Source: Spirochaeta africana DSM 8902 (GTDB taxonomy: Bacteria; Spirochaetota; Spirochaetia; DSM-27196; DSM-8902). From it: 64,000 nt of DNA. Below the pieces are notes generated by a model, which saw only the letters and a list, made by a program, of their open reading frames with translations, searched no databases and was not told the origin of the DNA. Position numbers and translations under genes: made by a program. The stretch lies in assembly GCF_000242595.2 (NCBI RefSeq), contig NC_017098.1, forward strand, positions 1,736,001 to 1,800,000, written 5' to 3'. Shown here piece by piece: positions 51,197-59,888 of the stretch; the first letter of the stretch is position 1; each line of letters opens with the position of its first letter.

Positions 51197-51811
51197 TTAT
51201 TCGGGCAGCTTCGGCCATTCAACCGCATGAGGAAACCCCTCCTGCTGAGGGACGTCCCTCAATTCCTGCATGTAGCGATCGAGATCATCGATACTGTCTG
51301 TCGGTTCCTTCCCCATGCGAACCTCGCTCTGGTGCCGAGCGTATCGCCATTCAAACTGTGATATTCTGCTATCCCTCTCAGCCCGAACCTCTGCCGCTTT
51401 CCTTTCTCTGTGCTCATCCTCTGTGATCCGTCCGACTTCCAGCAGCTTGTCGTCATCGCCCTGCAGCACCTTCTGAGAATCATGGTCGATGTATTCGTTC
51501 GACATGAGCTCCATCACTCCCTCGGTGACAAAATCATACCGGGTTTTCTTCACGATCTGATTGTCTACTACTTTCTGCAGCACCGTCCCGGTCGGCTCTG
51601 GGTCGCCATCTACAGCGGTTTCCAGCTGCAACAGCCCATCATCTACAAGATCCTGTAGCGGCCGCAGCTTCCAGCTTTCGTCCAACTTACGGATGTCGTC
51701 GCCTACCATTGCCTGGTGGTCGCCGGGTATCTGGGTATACTCCGGTGACATTTCCCTGTTGGTCGCGATTACCTTGGTGATTTTCCCGTTCTCGACTTTG
51801 GCATACTGCAT
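51197..51811 (-). CDS. Tail-fibre-assembly-like protein
   Basis: A 204-residue protein opening MQYAKVENGKITKVIATNRE, a pattern common to small proteins encoded after tail-tip genes (caudoviral tail fibre assembly or peptide-leader types). A charged, mostly helical C-terminal half follows (TEDEHRERKAAEVRAERDSR), with a final PHAVEWPKLPE typical of tail-associated proteins. The ATG at 51811 overlaps the stop of the 1537-residue gene (TAATG) and has AGAGGAAAG upstream, so I prefer it to ATG 51829. The exact role is inferred from position. Confidence 0.6.
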   Translation of the reverse strand: MQYAKVENGKITKVIATNREMSPEYTQIPGDHQAMVGDDIRKLDESWKLRPLQDLVDDGLLQLETAVDGDPEPTGTVLQKVVDNQIVKKTRYDFVTEGVMELMSNEYIDHDSQKVLQGDDDKLLEVGRITEDEHRERKAAEVRAERDSRISQFEWRYARHQSEVRMGKEPTDSIDDLDRYMQELRDVPQQEGFPHAVEWPKLPE

Positions 51812-54800
51812 TATTCTTTCCTCTCCCATATTCTAATTGTTCGGTTTCTTGGCCAGGTGTCGCCTGATGTGCTTGTTGAAGCCTTTGAATCTGGGGAGTT
51901 CGCAGAATCAAAAATAATAATAAATCGACTCCCTGATGAACCTTGCTGGAATCGATCTACGTTACTTGTGTCCCTTCTTGTGAAAACACCATCCTCTCCG
52001 AATCCTCCTCGATGCACGGTCTCGTGCTCACCCCAAGTTCTTTGAGATTGGTCGGACTGCTGTCCGCCATTGAAACTTAGCGCATCGCCCCCCTCAGCGC
52101 GAAAAAAGTCGCCTGGAAATTCAGAGGATATGTTCTCCCAGACACCGGGGAGACCAAGTTCATCAGGTGATTTCTTCCCGGGGTATTGTGTGTATGTCTT
52201 GCCAACAGGACATAACGTCGCTATCGCCTCAGCTTTGGCAATACTGAGGATATTCTGTTCTTCCTCAGATACTTCCAGGTCAATCAGTTGCTGGTTCTCT
52301 ACTTGCCCGATTATTCTCTTGTGATCGATATAGTACCCTTTCAGGGTATTGTCGTAAGATGGTAGCGGCAATGTAGTGGTCGAAAGGTTCCCGTTTTCAT
52401 CAGACAAAACCTTTGCCCCCTCATCCACCTCGACCACTCTGCTCTCCGTCAGGTGCTGTAGAACTCCATTCACGTCCCAATAGCTCCCCGGATGCAGGGT
52501 CAGAGCGCTCGCGTATACCACCTCCACCAAGCTGTCAGGCGTCTGCTCTATGAAAACGCCTCCGACATACCTACCGATGACACGGTCGTCGCCGATGTAA
52601 TGGCCGTTTCGCTCAGTATCCAGCTCCGGGAGATCTTGCTCGACTCTGTGCAGGTGCCCATCGTCAGTGTATAGAACCAGCTGATCTGTAGGCGTCCTTG
52701 TGGCATCGATGACACGCGCCCCGGTCACGGTGTGATGCGAATGCTGATATCCGAATCGGTGGATGATGTGCACCCGCCCAGGATTACTGATCGCGAATAC
52801 ATTTCCGAATCTGTTCACCGTAAAATCCAGGACAGTGCTGACCCCAGAATCCTCAATTGTGAATGTCCATGCGTCCCAGCTGTTAGGGTCGCCGGACAAT
52901 GCGTGACGGGATACGCTTTTCCCCTCGCTGGTGTACAGGAACCCACCTCGAGCTTGTATCTTATGAGCGAATCCCAGAGAGGTGTTCCTGCTCATCTGCC
53001 ATTCGGGGCCCCCATCATCAGAGCTGAGGCAAGCTATCTGTGTGGTCGTCAGCAGATACACTTTGCCATCATCTGCAGAAACCGACACAATATCACCTGA
53101 GAACCCGCTGGATACAGTCCAAGCTATCGACATATCAAAGGTGTCGATCTTGCGTACTGTGCCAGCGCTGCAGATGTACAGATGATCATCAAGGTCGATC
53201 GCCATTGTGACAGCATTCTCGAGCCCGGTCTCGAGTGTACCGCTCTGCAATCCTTGTATTTTCCCTATATTGTTCCCGACAATGCCGTACAGGGTTTCAC
53301 CTGCTCGATCTGCCAAGATTATCGGCTGGGAAAAGCTGACATCATTCTGGATGTCGTGACTGCCGTCCCTGTAGACAGCTTTGATTGATCCGTCGCTGTA
53401 CAGTGTGTAAGATGTCCGGGATCCAGTAATCGCTACCCCGACAGCCTCAGCTGGTCCTGTAGTGTTGCTCCATTCTTGAGTTCCAGGGAAAGAAAATCCT
53501 TGAACATTGCCATTAGTTCCAGAGACAACATACTCATCAGGCCAGATATAATTGACCCCGATGACCTCGCTTGTCTCGTCCACTCGTCCATTGATCTCAA
53601 TTTTCGATCCTGAATCGATTTCAATCCTCATTAGCGATTCGAGGTGAATTTCTAATTCAAGTTTCCCCAAGTACAGTGTATACGGTGAGACCGATGGGAT
53701 GACATCGATCGCCCCGCGGTTTCCGATCAGTCTGGGAATGTGCACCGGTTTCTGAGAATCCATCCTGACAGATTCCGACGATCCCCGAATCTGGATCTCA
53801 TTCGCCCAGCTGCCAGATGACCACCGCTCTATAGTGACCCCGTCCTCGCCGCCTGTTATGCGGTATAGTGGGTCTCCGTCTATTAGCTTCCAGGTGAATG
53901 ACTTGCCACCATGTTCGAGCTGTATTCCGTCACTGAATGATATTAGATCGGAGCTTGTGAGCTCGAGGTCAGCGCCATGCAGTGCCACTTGTGGATCTGT
54001 ACTGCTTGTCCCTCCGTTCGGATTCATTGGGTCACCCGGTGGATAGAATGCCAGGTAAGCATCAGGCGTCCCGACTCGCCAGTACCCCGCCCGGTGTACC
54101 AGTGTAGCGCCGTCATAGTAGTCTTCTAAATACCAGACATTGAAATCACCAGCTGACGCACCTGGAACCGCGTCGATGATCCTACCGAATACTGCATTGA
54201 TCGCGGCCAGATCCTGGACATTGAACCGCTCGGCGTCCAGTGATTTCCTGACCACGTCTGTCGCGTTCGCCCCCTGCGCGACAATCTCAACAGGATCAGA
54301 CCAGTCCCCGATGTTCTCCTGGCCGTCTGTCTGCCGGGTTCGCGCCCGGTAATAGTAGGTTGTGGCTTGTGGATCGGGTGGATCGTCATTCTGTCCCTCG
54401 AGCGGCAGCGCCTGGAAATATCCATTCGTGTTGATTGTGAGCCATTCGCCAGAAACAGCTTTCCAGTTATCTTCGCCTGCTCGGGGATCAGTATTTGTCG
54501 CCGGCCGGTGCCAGTTGCTGCCGTCTTTGCTGATCTGCAGATCATAGGCCAGCGCCCCGAACACGTCTGGTCGATCCCAGCTAATCGTTACATTCCGGCC
54601 GCCATAGGTTGCGCTGATCTCGAGTTTTGGCGGTTCCCAGGTAAAATAATTCGATATGTCGACAGACTCGATCGCCCAGGGACTCACCTCATCGCGCTTT
54701 GTCCGCTGCCTGATCCGGAAATAGAATGTCTTGAAATAATCACCCTGTTCATAGAATGATTTGAGCAGGTTCTGAAAGATAAAAAACTCGCCGGTAAAGG

Positions 54801-56424
54801 TGCTGACCTGATTGATCTGGCCGCGCCAATCTGTCTCCGAAAAATTGGTGCTGTACCAGGCTGACTGATCCTCGCTGACTTGCACCTCGTAGTGCCGGAG
54901 GTTCGTAAGCAGCTCCTGCGGTGGGAATGAGACATTGACGTTCGGGAAATTGATCTCGACAGCGAACTGATCCAGCTGCTCCGGGGTCACGGTGGCGCCG
55001 GTTGCCTCATCCTCGAACCCCTCGATAATATCTTTTTTCTCGGCCATGGTCTGCGGTGTCCGGGGATCAGCTCGCCGGACTGTCCGCTGGGTCACGTCAG
55101 CGCTGACCTGGTAGTCAGTGATTTGCTCGACGACATAATCGATCCGGCCGGGGTGCAACTCGGTCTCATGCTTGCGGACGATCCTGCCCTTGATGTCCAG
55201 CCCGAGCCCAGAGTTCTGCACCTGGACTACAGTCCCGATCCCGTAGTCCGAGAAAGAGGTGATGACATACTGGAACCGGCTGTTCTGGTAATAATCAAAC
55301 AGGTAATGCCCCAGCCGCTCGGCCAGGGTTTCCTCGGTGACATACTTGCAGTCATGGGTGATCGTGTTCTCGGTGCTGCCGTCATCGATCTGCAGGATGT
55401 TTTCTCCTGCTTTCAGAACTGCATCCCCACGGATTCGGAAAAGCTGAATAGCCCGTGACGACCCTGCAGTATTCCGGAATGCGATGTCGGCTTCTCGATC
55501 CCCAAAATCGCAGCGTACCAACTCAATACCCGACTGACCCTCCCACTCGAGCTCCGGGTTATCTACTGAATACAGCTCCATGTCCTGAATACGATACTCG
55601 CTGTAAATCGAGCGGCTGCTGCTGGCTCCGTTCGGATACCACTCGCCCGGCGCCAGTGATATGAACGCCCGGTAATACTCATTGCCCCCGCTGGTATCCT
55701 CGAACACCGGGATCTGGGTTTCGTGCCGGATCAGCGGGTAGCTGATTTCGACAGAGTCATGATCCTGATCTTTTTTCTGCAGCGCGTTCGATCGATATAT
55801 ATTCGAGTCATTGAACACCTGAGTCGTGGTCGTGTCATCCACGACAAACCGGGTCAGCTGCATCGAGCCGGTGCCGTCGAAATAGTAAATATACCCATGC
55901 TCGAATAAGAGGTCGGTAATCACGTCCTCGAATGTAGTCCTGTCGGATCTGCGGACAGAGAAAACCGCCACGACATCGGTGATCGTATCGGTCGGATAGT
56001 CAGCCGGGGTCAGCCCGGCCTTGGCCAGCAGATCCTCGAGGATCTCGGTGACAGTTGCGTCCAGGTGAAACACCGTTTCGCTGATCACTTTCTTGAACAG
56101 ATACGCCCTGTCCACCGCCTCGATGTCGACCGAATTCCGGTCTCGGGCTTTCATTTCCAGCTGGTAGGTGTTCCGGATCTGGCCGTAGAAATAGGGGAAC
56201 CCGTTTCGCTCGATATATACCAGGGTCTCGACCGTGTTCGCGATCAGCTTGTTCAGCGTAGTCGATCCGGTTTTCACCTGCATCTTGAGCCGGTTCACGG
56301 TCGGCTGCAAATTGTTGTGGAGTATGGTCTCGATTGAAAAGCTGTTTTTCAGGATCTCATAAGCCGGGACTTCCTCCCAGCCAGCGCCCTGCTGATAGTC
56401 AAAATAGACAGAGTATATATTCAT
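51811..56424 (-). CDS. Giant tail-tip / receptor-binding protein
   Basis: A 1537-residue protein that seems to combine all tail-tip functions. Residues about 1-450 look like a baseplate hub/Tal region (YGQIRNTYQLEMKARDRNS, LLFEHGYIYYFDGTG). About 500-720 contain fibronectin III-like modules (GGRNVTISWDRPDVFGALAY). Near 1010-1260 there are beta-propeller-like blades (SDGSIKAVYRDGSHD, DLDDHLYICSAGTVRKIDT, DDGKVYLLTTTQIACL). The C-terminus (about 1405-1537: LPGVWENISSEFPGDFFRAE ... WPRNRTIRIWERKE) resembles collar-type receptor-binding tips of tail fibres. AGAGGA precedes ATG 56424. It directly follows the tape measure gene, where hub and Dit genes normally lie. Confidence 0.82.
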   Translation of the reverse strand: MNIYSVYFDYQQGAGWEEVPAYEILKNSFSIETILHNNLQPTVNRLKMQVKTGSTTLNKLIANTVETLVYIERNGFPYFYGQIRNTYQLEMKARDRNSVDIEAVDRAYLFKKVISETVFHLDATVTEILEDLLAKAGLTPADYPTDTITDVVAVFSVRRSDRTTFEDVITDLLFEHGYIYYFDGTGSMQLTRFVVDDTTTTQVFNDSNIYRSNALQKKDQDHDSVEISYPLIRHETQIPVFEDTSGGNEYYRAFISLAPGEWYPNGASSSRSIYSEYRIQDMELYSVDNPELEWEGQSGIELVRCDFGDREADIAFRNTAGSSRAIQLFRIRGDAVLKAGENILQIDDGSTENTITHDCKYVTEETLAERLGHYLFDYYQNSRFQYVITSFSDYGIGTVVQVQNSGLGLDIKGRIVRKHETELHPGRIDYVVEQITDYQVSADVTQRTVRRADPRTPQTMAEKKDIIEGFEDEATGATVTPEQLDQFAVEINFPNVNVSFPPQELLTNLRHYEVQVSEDQSAWYSTNFSETDWRGQINQVSTFTGEFFIFQNLLKSFYEQGDYFKTFYFRIRQRTKRDEVSPWAIESVDISNYFTWEPPKLEISATYGGRNVTISWDRPDVFGALAYDLQISKDGSNWHRPATNTDPRAGEDNWKAVSGEWLTINTNGYFQALPLEGQNDDPPDPQATTYYYRARTRQTDGQENIGDWSDPVEIVAQGANATDVVRKSLDAERFNVQDLAAINAVFGRIIDAVPGASAGDFNVWYLEDYYDGATLVHRAGYWRVGTPDAYLAFYPPGDPMNPNGGTSSTDPQVALHGADLELTSSDLISFSDGIQLEHGGKSFTWKLIDGDPLYRITGGEDGVTIERWSSGSWANEIQIRGSSESVRMDSQKPVHIPRLIGNRGAIDVIPSVSPYTLYLGKLELEIHLESLMRIEIDSGSKIEINGRVDETSEVIGVNYIWPDEYVVSGTNGNVQGFSFPGTQEWSNTTGPAEAVGVAITGSRTSYTLYSDGSIKAVYRDGSHDIQNDVSFSQPIILADRAGETLYGIVGNNIGKIQGLQSGTLETGLENAVTMAIDLDDHLYICSAGTVRKIDTFDMSIAWTVSSGFSGDIVSVSADDGKVYLLTTTQIACLSSDDGGPEWQMSRNTSLGFAHKIQARGGFLYTSEGKSVSRHALSGDPNSWDAWTFTIEDSGVSTVLDFTVNRFGNVFAISNPGRVHIIHRFGYQHSHHTVTGARVIDATRTPTDQLVLYTDDGHLHRVEQDLPELDTERNGHYIGDDRVIGRYVGGVFIEQTPDSLVEVVYASALTLHPGSYWDVNGVLQHLTESRVVEVDEGAKVLSDENGNLSTTTLPLPSYDNTLKGYYIDHKRIIGQVENQQLIDLEVSEEEQNILSIAKAEAIATLCPVGKTYTQYPGKKSPDELGLPGVWENISSEFPGDFFRAEGGDALSFNGGQQSDQSQRTWGEHETVHRGGFGEDGVFTRRDTSNVDRFQQGSSGSRFIIIFDSANSPDSKASTSTSGDTWPRNRTIRIWERKE

Positions 56425-56438
56425 TCAGGATGTCCTCT

Positions 56439-56450
56439 GCTTATATAGTC
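56439..56450 (-). promoter_or_regulatory. Late motif copy 2 (GACTATATAAGC) upstream of the tail-tip gene
   Basis: GACTATATAAGC on the minus strand, placed exactly in the 27-bp gap between the tape measure stop and the tail-tip ATG (14 bp before it), and immediately before the AGAGGA ribosome site. Confidence 0.55.
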
Positions 56451-56451
56451 A

Positions 56452-59109
56452 TCAGTACCCCAGAGCCACCTGCCGGTCGATCGAGTCCCGCAGCCGGAGT
56501 GCCAACTCATCGAATCCATTGTCACCGGTGAGCACCGATGTCTGTACTGTCACGTTGACCGTGATGTCCTGGCCGCCGGTATACTGTGCTGCAGTTCCTC
56601 CCTGGCCACCGCCGGCTTGAGGGTTCGTGTAGCCACCAGCGTCCCAGAAATCGCTGACTGTACCGCTGCCCCCGGTCTGCTGGCCATCGTCCAGGGTGAT
56701 CTCATCGAATCGCTGACTGTCCGGTCTGATCCGGCTCGGCCGGGATATGCTGACCCCGGGGATCTTGTTTATCGCACCGATCACTCCCCGAATAACATCG
56801 ACGATCGCAGCCATGACGGTACTGAATGCGTGATAAATCAGGTTCGCAACCGGCAGGATCGCCTTGTTGTATACCCAAGCAATGCCCTCGGCCAGAGCCT
56901 GCAGCACCGGGGACAAGACTGCATTGATGATCCCGGTGGTGATCTCCATTGCTTTCGCCATAGCCATCATCGGAATAAACATCAGCTGGATCAGCGGGAT
57001 GAGCGCCTGGATGAGTGTCAAAAATACCGCAAGGTGTTCCATCATTGGCGCGAGTATATTCCCTATGCTGTTCCCCAGCATCTCGAGGATCGGCCGAATA
57101 ATATGATCCATCAGGCTCGCCAATAAATGTAGCAGCGGAGTGATTGCTTTGTTCAGCGCGTCGAATACCGGCAACAATGCCGCCCCGATTATGTGCCCAA
57201 GCACCTTGAGCACCCCAACCAGCGGCTGCAGCGTCTGGTTAATCACCGGTTCCAGGACATCCATGACCCCGGCCAGGATCGTCGCTTGCCACTGGTACAA
57301 AGCGATGACAGGCCGCAGCGCTGCGAATAGCTCCACCAGCCCCCCGACCATGTCCGCGATGATACCGTCGCCGAGGAACTCCTGAATCCCGCCTGCGATG
57401 TCCGGCATCCCGGAGCCGTCATCCGGTCGCTGATCCGAATCCTCTCGCAGCAGTATGTCGATAAAGTACGCCCCGATACGCTCGGCCATTTCATTATTGG
57501 ATGTCATCAGCCGAGATATGTCGCGCCCTGAGAGCGTGACCTCGCTGTCGCCGAGACCGGCCTCGAGCCATGCCCTCCGGACATCATTCTGGCTGCCGCC
57601 TTGCGCCAGGATTTCCTCTTGTATCCGGTTCTGCTGCTGGTTGATACGCTTGAGCGCTGCCATCTCCTGCAGGAACTCCGCGAAATCGTCGGTATTCTTT
57701 TCCGCTGCGGTGGCTTGCCAGTGCATCAGCTCGGTGAGCTCGGTGAACAGCGGCATCAGATCCGATCGGCCGTCCTGGATCATCCCCCAGAGCCGATTCA
57801 GGTCATCCTGATCGATCTCCATGCCGTCAGCCATCCCAGCCTGGAACAGCGCCCGGAACTTCTCGGCGTCGCTTGCCCCGGCGCTGACAGCTTCCTGGAT
57901 GATCTGGTTCCGGCTCTGCTCGTAGTCCCTGAGCTCCCTCATCATCTGCAGAAAAGAGCTGTCCGCTCTGCTTTGCTGGCGCCGCTCCCTTTCTGCCATG
58001 CGATCCGGCAGGGTGTCCTGGTAGTGGTTCAGCTGGCCGAGCTGGTGGTTCAGGGTCTGCAGCAGCCGCTCATTGGCCGCCCGTTCCTCGCCGATCAGCC
58101 GGGTGTTCGCCTCCTGGGTCTGAGAGATCAGATCCTGCAGCGCATACTGCATCATAGCAAGCTCATCGATATTCGCATTCCGCATAGCCTCGCCGATTGC
58201 TTGCGGGTCGTATCCCTCGAAAGTAGTCGTCTGCTGCCGGCCGCTGCCGGTCGTGACCAGCTGATTCCCGGCGCCGAACAGACTCAGGAACTCATCGCGC
58301 TGCAGCCGGCTCTCTCGAGTCGTGTTCACCTCCTGCACCTGGCTCGCGATAAAGCTGGCCGCGTTCGTCATCCAGCGGATCAGCGGGTCGAGGCCGTTGC
58401 TGATAAATTGACCGGTTGCTTCGTGCAGGTCTCCCATTGCATCATTGAAATTCTTGAGAGTCTGCTGACTTGTCCCCTCCATGATGTCATTGAACTCGCC
58501 ATATTTATCCAGCGCCATTTTGATCGCGTCGCCGTTGGCAAGCTGCTCGCGGGTCAGGCTCTGGACTCCCGGCAAGAGCTCCCGCTGCAGGGTCGAGGCT
58601 GTGCCACTGAATGACTGGTTCAGCTGCCTGACGACGGTGTCCAGCTGCTTACCGGTAGCGTTCGCGATTCCGACCCCAGCTTCCAGGATCTGCTGGGTCT
58701 CGGTGTCGGTGCGCCCGAGGTTCATCAGTCTGGCCGCCATGCCCTGGATGTCTGTCGCTGCGGTGGTGCTCTGTCGGCTGATCTGCCGGATAAAATCATT
58801 CATCTCCGACAGATCGGCGTTCGAGCTCTGGATCGCTGCCTGGTATCGTCTGACCGTCTGCTCATTCTGCAGCCAGACCCGCCGGGACTGCCGGCCGAAA
58901 TCTGTCATTTTCTTCGTCAGCAGCGCGACCCCGGCAATGATCCCGACTTTCGGTGACAACAGGGTTTTGCCGATCGAGGTGAAACCCCTGACACCGGTCT
59001 GGCTTGCTGTGCTGAATCCCTGCTCGAGCTCCCCGAGCCCCCGCAGCGCCGATCGCCGGCCTTTCTGAGTCTGATCCTCTGCTTTGATTATATATTTCGC
59101 CTGAGCCAT
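56452..59109 (-). CDS. Tail tape measure protein
   Basis: Determines tail length and is delivered with DNA on injection. The 885-residue protein has the usual features. The N-terminus MAQAKYIIKAEDQTQKGRR has coiled-coil and TP901-type segments (LGRTDTETQQILEAGVGIAN, LPGVQSLTREQLANGDAIKM). Long helical stretches follow, and a hydrophobic region at about 600-780 contains several membrane-like helices (GDGIIADMVGGLVELFAAL, LILPIIQLMFIPMMAMAKA-like). The Gly/Gln-rich end holds SRIRPDSQRFDEITLDDGQQ. At roughly 0.15 nm per residue the tail would be about 130 nm. Start ATG 59109. Confidence 0.9.
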   Translation of the reverse strand: MAQAKYIIKAEDQTQKGRRSALRGLGELEQGFSTASQTGVRGFTSIGKTLLSPKVGIIAGVALLTKKMTDFGRQSRRVWLQNEQTVRRYQAAIQSSNADLSEMNDFIRQISRQSTTAATDIQGMAARLMNLGRTDTETQQILEAGVGIANATGKQLDTVVRQLNQSFSGTASTLQRELLPGVQSLTREQLANGDAIKMALDKYGEFNDIMEGTSQQTLKNFNDAMGDLHEATGQFISNGLDPLIRWMTNAASFIASQVQEVNTTRESRLQRDEFLSLFGAGNQLVTTGSGRQQTTTFEGYDPQAIGEAMRNANIDELAMMQYALQDLISQTQEANTRLIGEERAANERLLQTLNHQLGQLNHYQDTLPDRMAERERRQQSRADSSFLQMMRELRDYEQSRNQIIQEAVSAGASDAEKFRALFQAGMADGMEIDQDDLNRLWGMIQDGRSDLMPLFTELTELMHWQATAAEKNTDDFAEFLQEMAALKRINQQQNRIQEEILAQGGSQNDVRRAWLEAGLGDSEVTLSGRDISRLMTSNNEMAERIGAYFIDILLREDSDQRPDDGSGMPDIAGGIQEFLGDGIIADMVGGLVELFAALRPVIALYQWQATILAGVMDVLEPVINQTLQPLVGVLKVLGHIIGAALLPVFDALNKAITPLLHLLASLMDHIIRPILEMLGNSIGNILAPMMEHLAVFLTLIQALIPLIQLMFIPMMAMAKAMEITTGIINAVLSPVLQALAEGIAWVYNKAILPVANLIYHAFSTVMAAIVDVIRGVIGAINKIPGVSISRPSRIRPDSQRFDEITLDDGQQTGGSGTVSDFWDAGGYTNPQAGGGQGGTAAQYTGGQDITVNVTVQTSVLTGDNGFDELALRLRDSIDRQVALGY

Positions 59110-59124
59110 TCGAGTCCCGTCCTT

Positions 59125-59136
59125 GCTTATATAGTC
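59125..59136 (-). promoter_or_regulatory. Late motif copy 3 (GACTATATAAGC) upstream of the tape measure gene
   Basis: GACTATATAAGC on the minus strand, 15 bp before the tape measure ATG. It begins directly after the T-run of a terminator hairpin (59137-59162), a terminator-then-promoter arrangement. Confidence 0.6.
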
Positions 59137-59162
59137 AAAAAAAAGCCGGGGTGATCCCGGCT
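59137..59162 (-). terminator. Rho-independent terminator after the tail chaperones
   Basis: On the minus strand, stem AGCCGGG / CCCGGCT with a 5-nt loop, followed by TTTTTTTT. The 5' arm overlaps the TAG stop of the 78-codon chaperone frame at 59161. Confidence 0.8.
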
Positions 59163-59397
59163 ATCGTCTGCGCTTTGGTCGTGTACCGCGCTTGGCTCCC
59201 TCTTGTGCCTTGCGCTGCTGCTCGGCGGTGTATTCCTGCCATTCGGCTTTGAATACTCTCAGGATCGCCATGGTGACAGCTGGCTGTTCCACCAGGCTGC
59301 CGGGGAACGGCAGGTGATGGAAATAGCCGTGCTTCGGATTGACTATGTCCAGAAACAGGTGCGCGAACTTGATGAACTCGCGCCCCTCGTCGGCCAT
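59161..59397 (-). CDS. Tail assembly chaperone, C-terminal (T-type) frame
   Basis: A 78-codon frame (MADEGREFIKFAHLFLDIVN ... GAKRGTRPKRRR), probably not translated alone but reached by -1 frameshift from the upstream chaperone gene. Its frame is open back to a T TTT TTG heptamer at 59475-59481, adding 26 residues before its ATG. The fused product would be about 218 residues, the G-GT arrangement of lambda and many long-tailed phages, where the fusion loads the tape measure protein during tail assembly. The basic tail is unusual. No ribosome site precedes the internal ATG. Confidence 0.75.
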   Translation of the reverse strand: MADEGREFIKFAHLFLDIVNPKHGYFHHLPFPGSLVEQPAVTMAILRVFKAEWQEYTAEQQRKAQEGAKRGTRPKRRR

Positions 59398-59435
59398 CTC
59401 GGGGTCGAGGATCTCACCCCGGAATACTGACCGCG

Positions 59436-59816
59436 CTATATTTCGGATTCGTCGCCTTGTTTCCTCTTTGCCGACAAAAAAAGCACCTCCTGAGTGTATT
59501 GGTTGATCACTCGGGTCATGGTCTCTGCTCGCTCGACGATAAAATTGACGACCTCCGCATTAGTGAGCGGAGTGTCTGCGTCTTTGTGCAGATTGTGACT
59601 GACGATCACGCTCGGCAGCAGCTCGATGACCTTTTTCGTCATGGCCTGATAGTTCGGACTCTCTGGATCGATCCCCTCCTGCAGCTCGATAAAATCGAGA
59701 CCGCCCGGCTCTTTGAGCGTGATCGTGATGTCCTGCGGCCGCTCGCAGCCGTAAAGCTCGCCCAGCTCCACGGTGGTTTTGACCAGATAATCCTTTTTAT
59801 CATTTACGATATACAT
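59436..59816 (-). CDS. Tail assembly chaperone, G-type
   Basis: A 126-residue protein (MYIVNDKKDYLVKTTVELGE ... EVLFLSAKRKQGDESEI) between the tail tube and tape measure genes, the conserved position of lambda gpG-type chaperones. GGGAG lies upstream of the ATG at 59816. The last 12 codons follow a slippery T TTT TTG, where a fraction of ribosomes should shift -1 into the 78-codon frame. Position and frameshift identify it, more than sequence similarity. Confidence 0.78.
   Translation of the reverse strand: MYIVNDKKDYLVKTTVELGELYGCERPQDITITLKEPGGLDFIELQEGIDPESPNYQAMTKKVIELLPSVIVSHNLHKDADTPLTNAEVVNFIVERAETMTRVINQYTQEVLFLSAKRKQGDESEI
59475..59481 (-). promoter_or_regulatory. Programmed -1 frameshift heptamer T TTT TTG
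   Basis: Minus-strand codons CTT TTT TTG of the G-type frame contain T TTT TTG (X XXY YYZ). The -1 frame from here (GTC GGC AAA GAG GAA ...) has no stop until 59161. A GGAGG lies about 5 nt upstream (minus-strand GGAGGTGC), which could stimulate slippage. Confidence 0.75.
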
Positions 59817-59833
59817 TGCATCTCCCTTTTTTT

Positions 59834-59881
59834 ATCCCGAAAACCCTCCCCCGGAGGGGAGGGAAAGGGATGGTTTTTTTT
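59834..59881. terminator. GC-rich hairpin after the tail tube gene
   Basis: Stem CCCTCCCC (59844-59851) / GGGGAGGG (59856-59863) with an outer ATCCC/GGGAT pair. The clean T-run (59874-59881) is on the plus strand. For the late minus-strand transcript it is a strong hairpin with a weak T-tract, possibly reducing expression of the chaperones relative to tail tube. Confidence 0.45.
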
Positions 59882-59888
59882 CTACTGC

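Noticed and set aside
50964-51230. An 88-codon plus-strand frame in the late region
   Set aside because: Opposes the 57-codon coiled-coil gene and the late motif, has Ser/Arg-rich content and no ribosome site.
44904-51811. Diversity-generating retroelement, suggested by an FGE/C-lectin-type fold and a phage receptor-binding protein
   Set aside because: No reverse transcriptase and no repeated template/variable pair is visible in the window.
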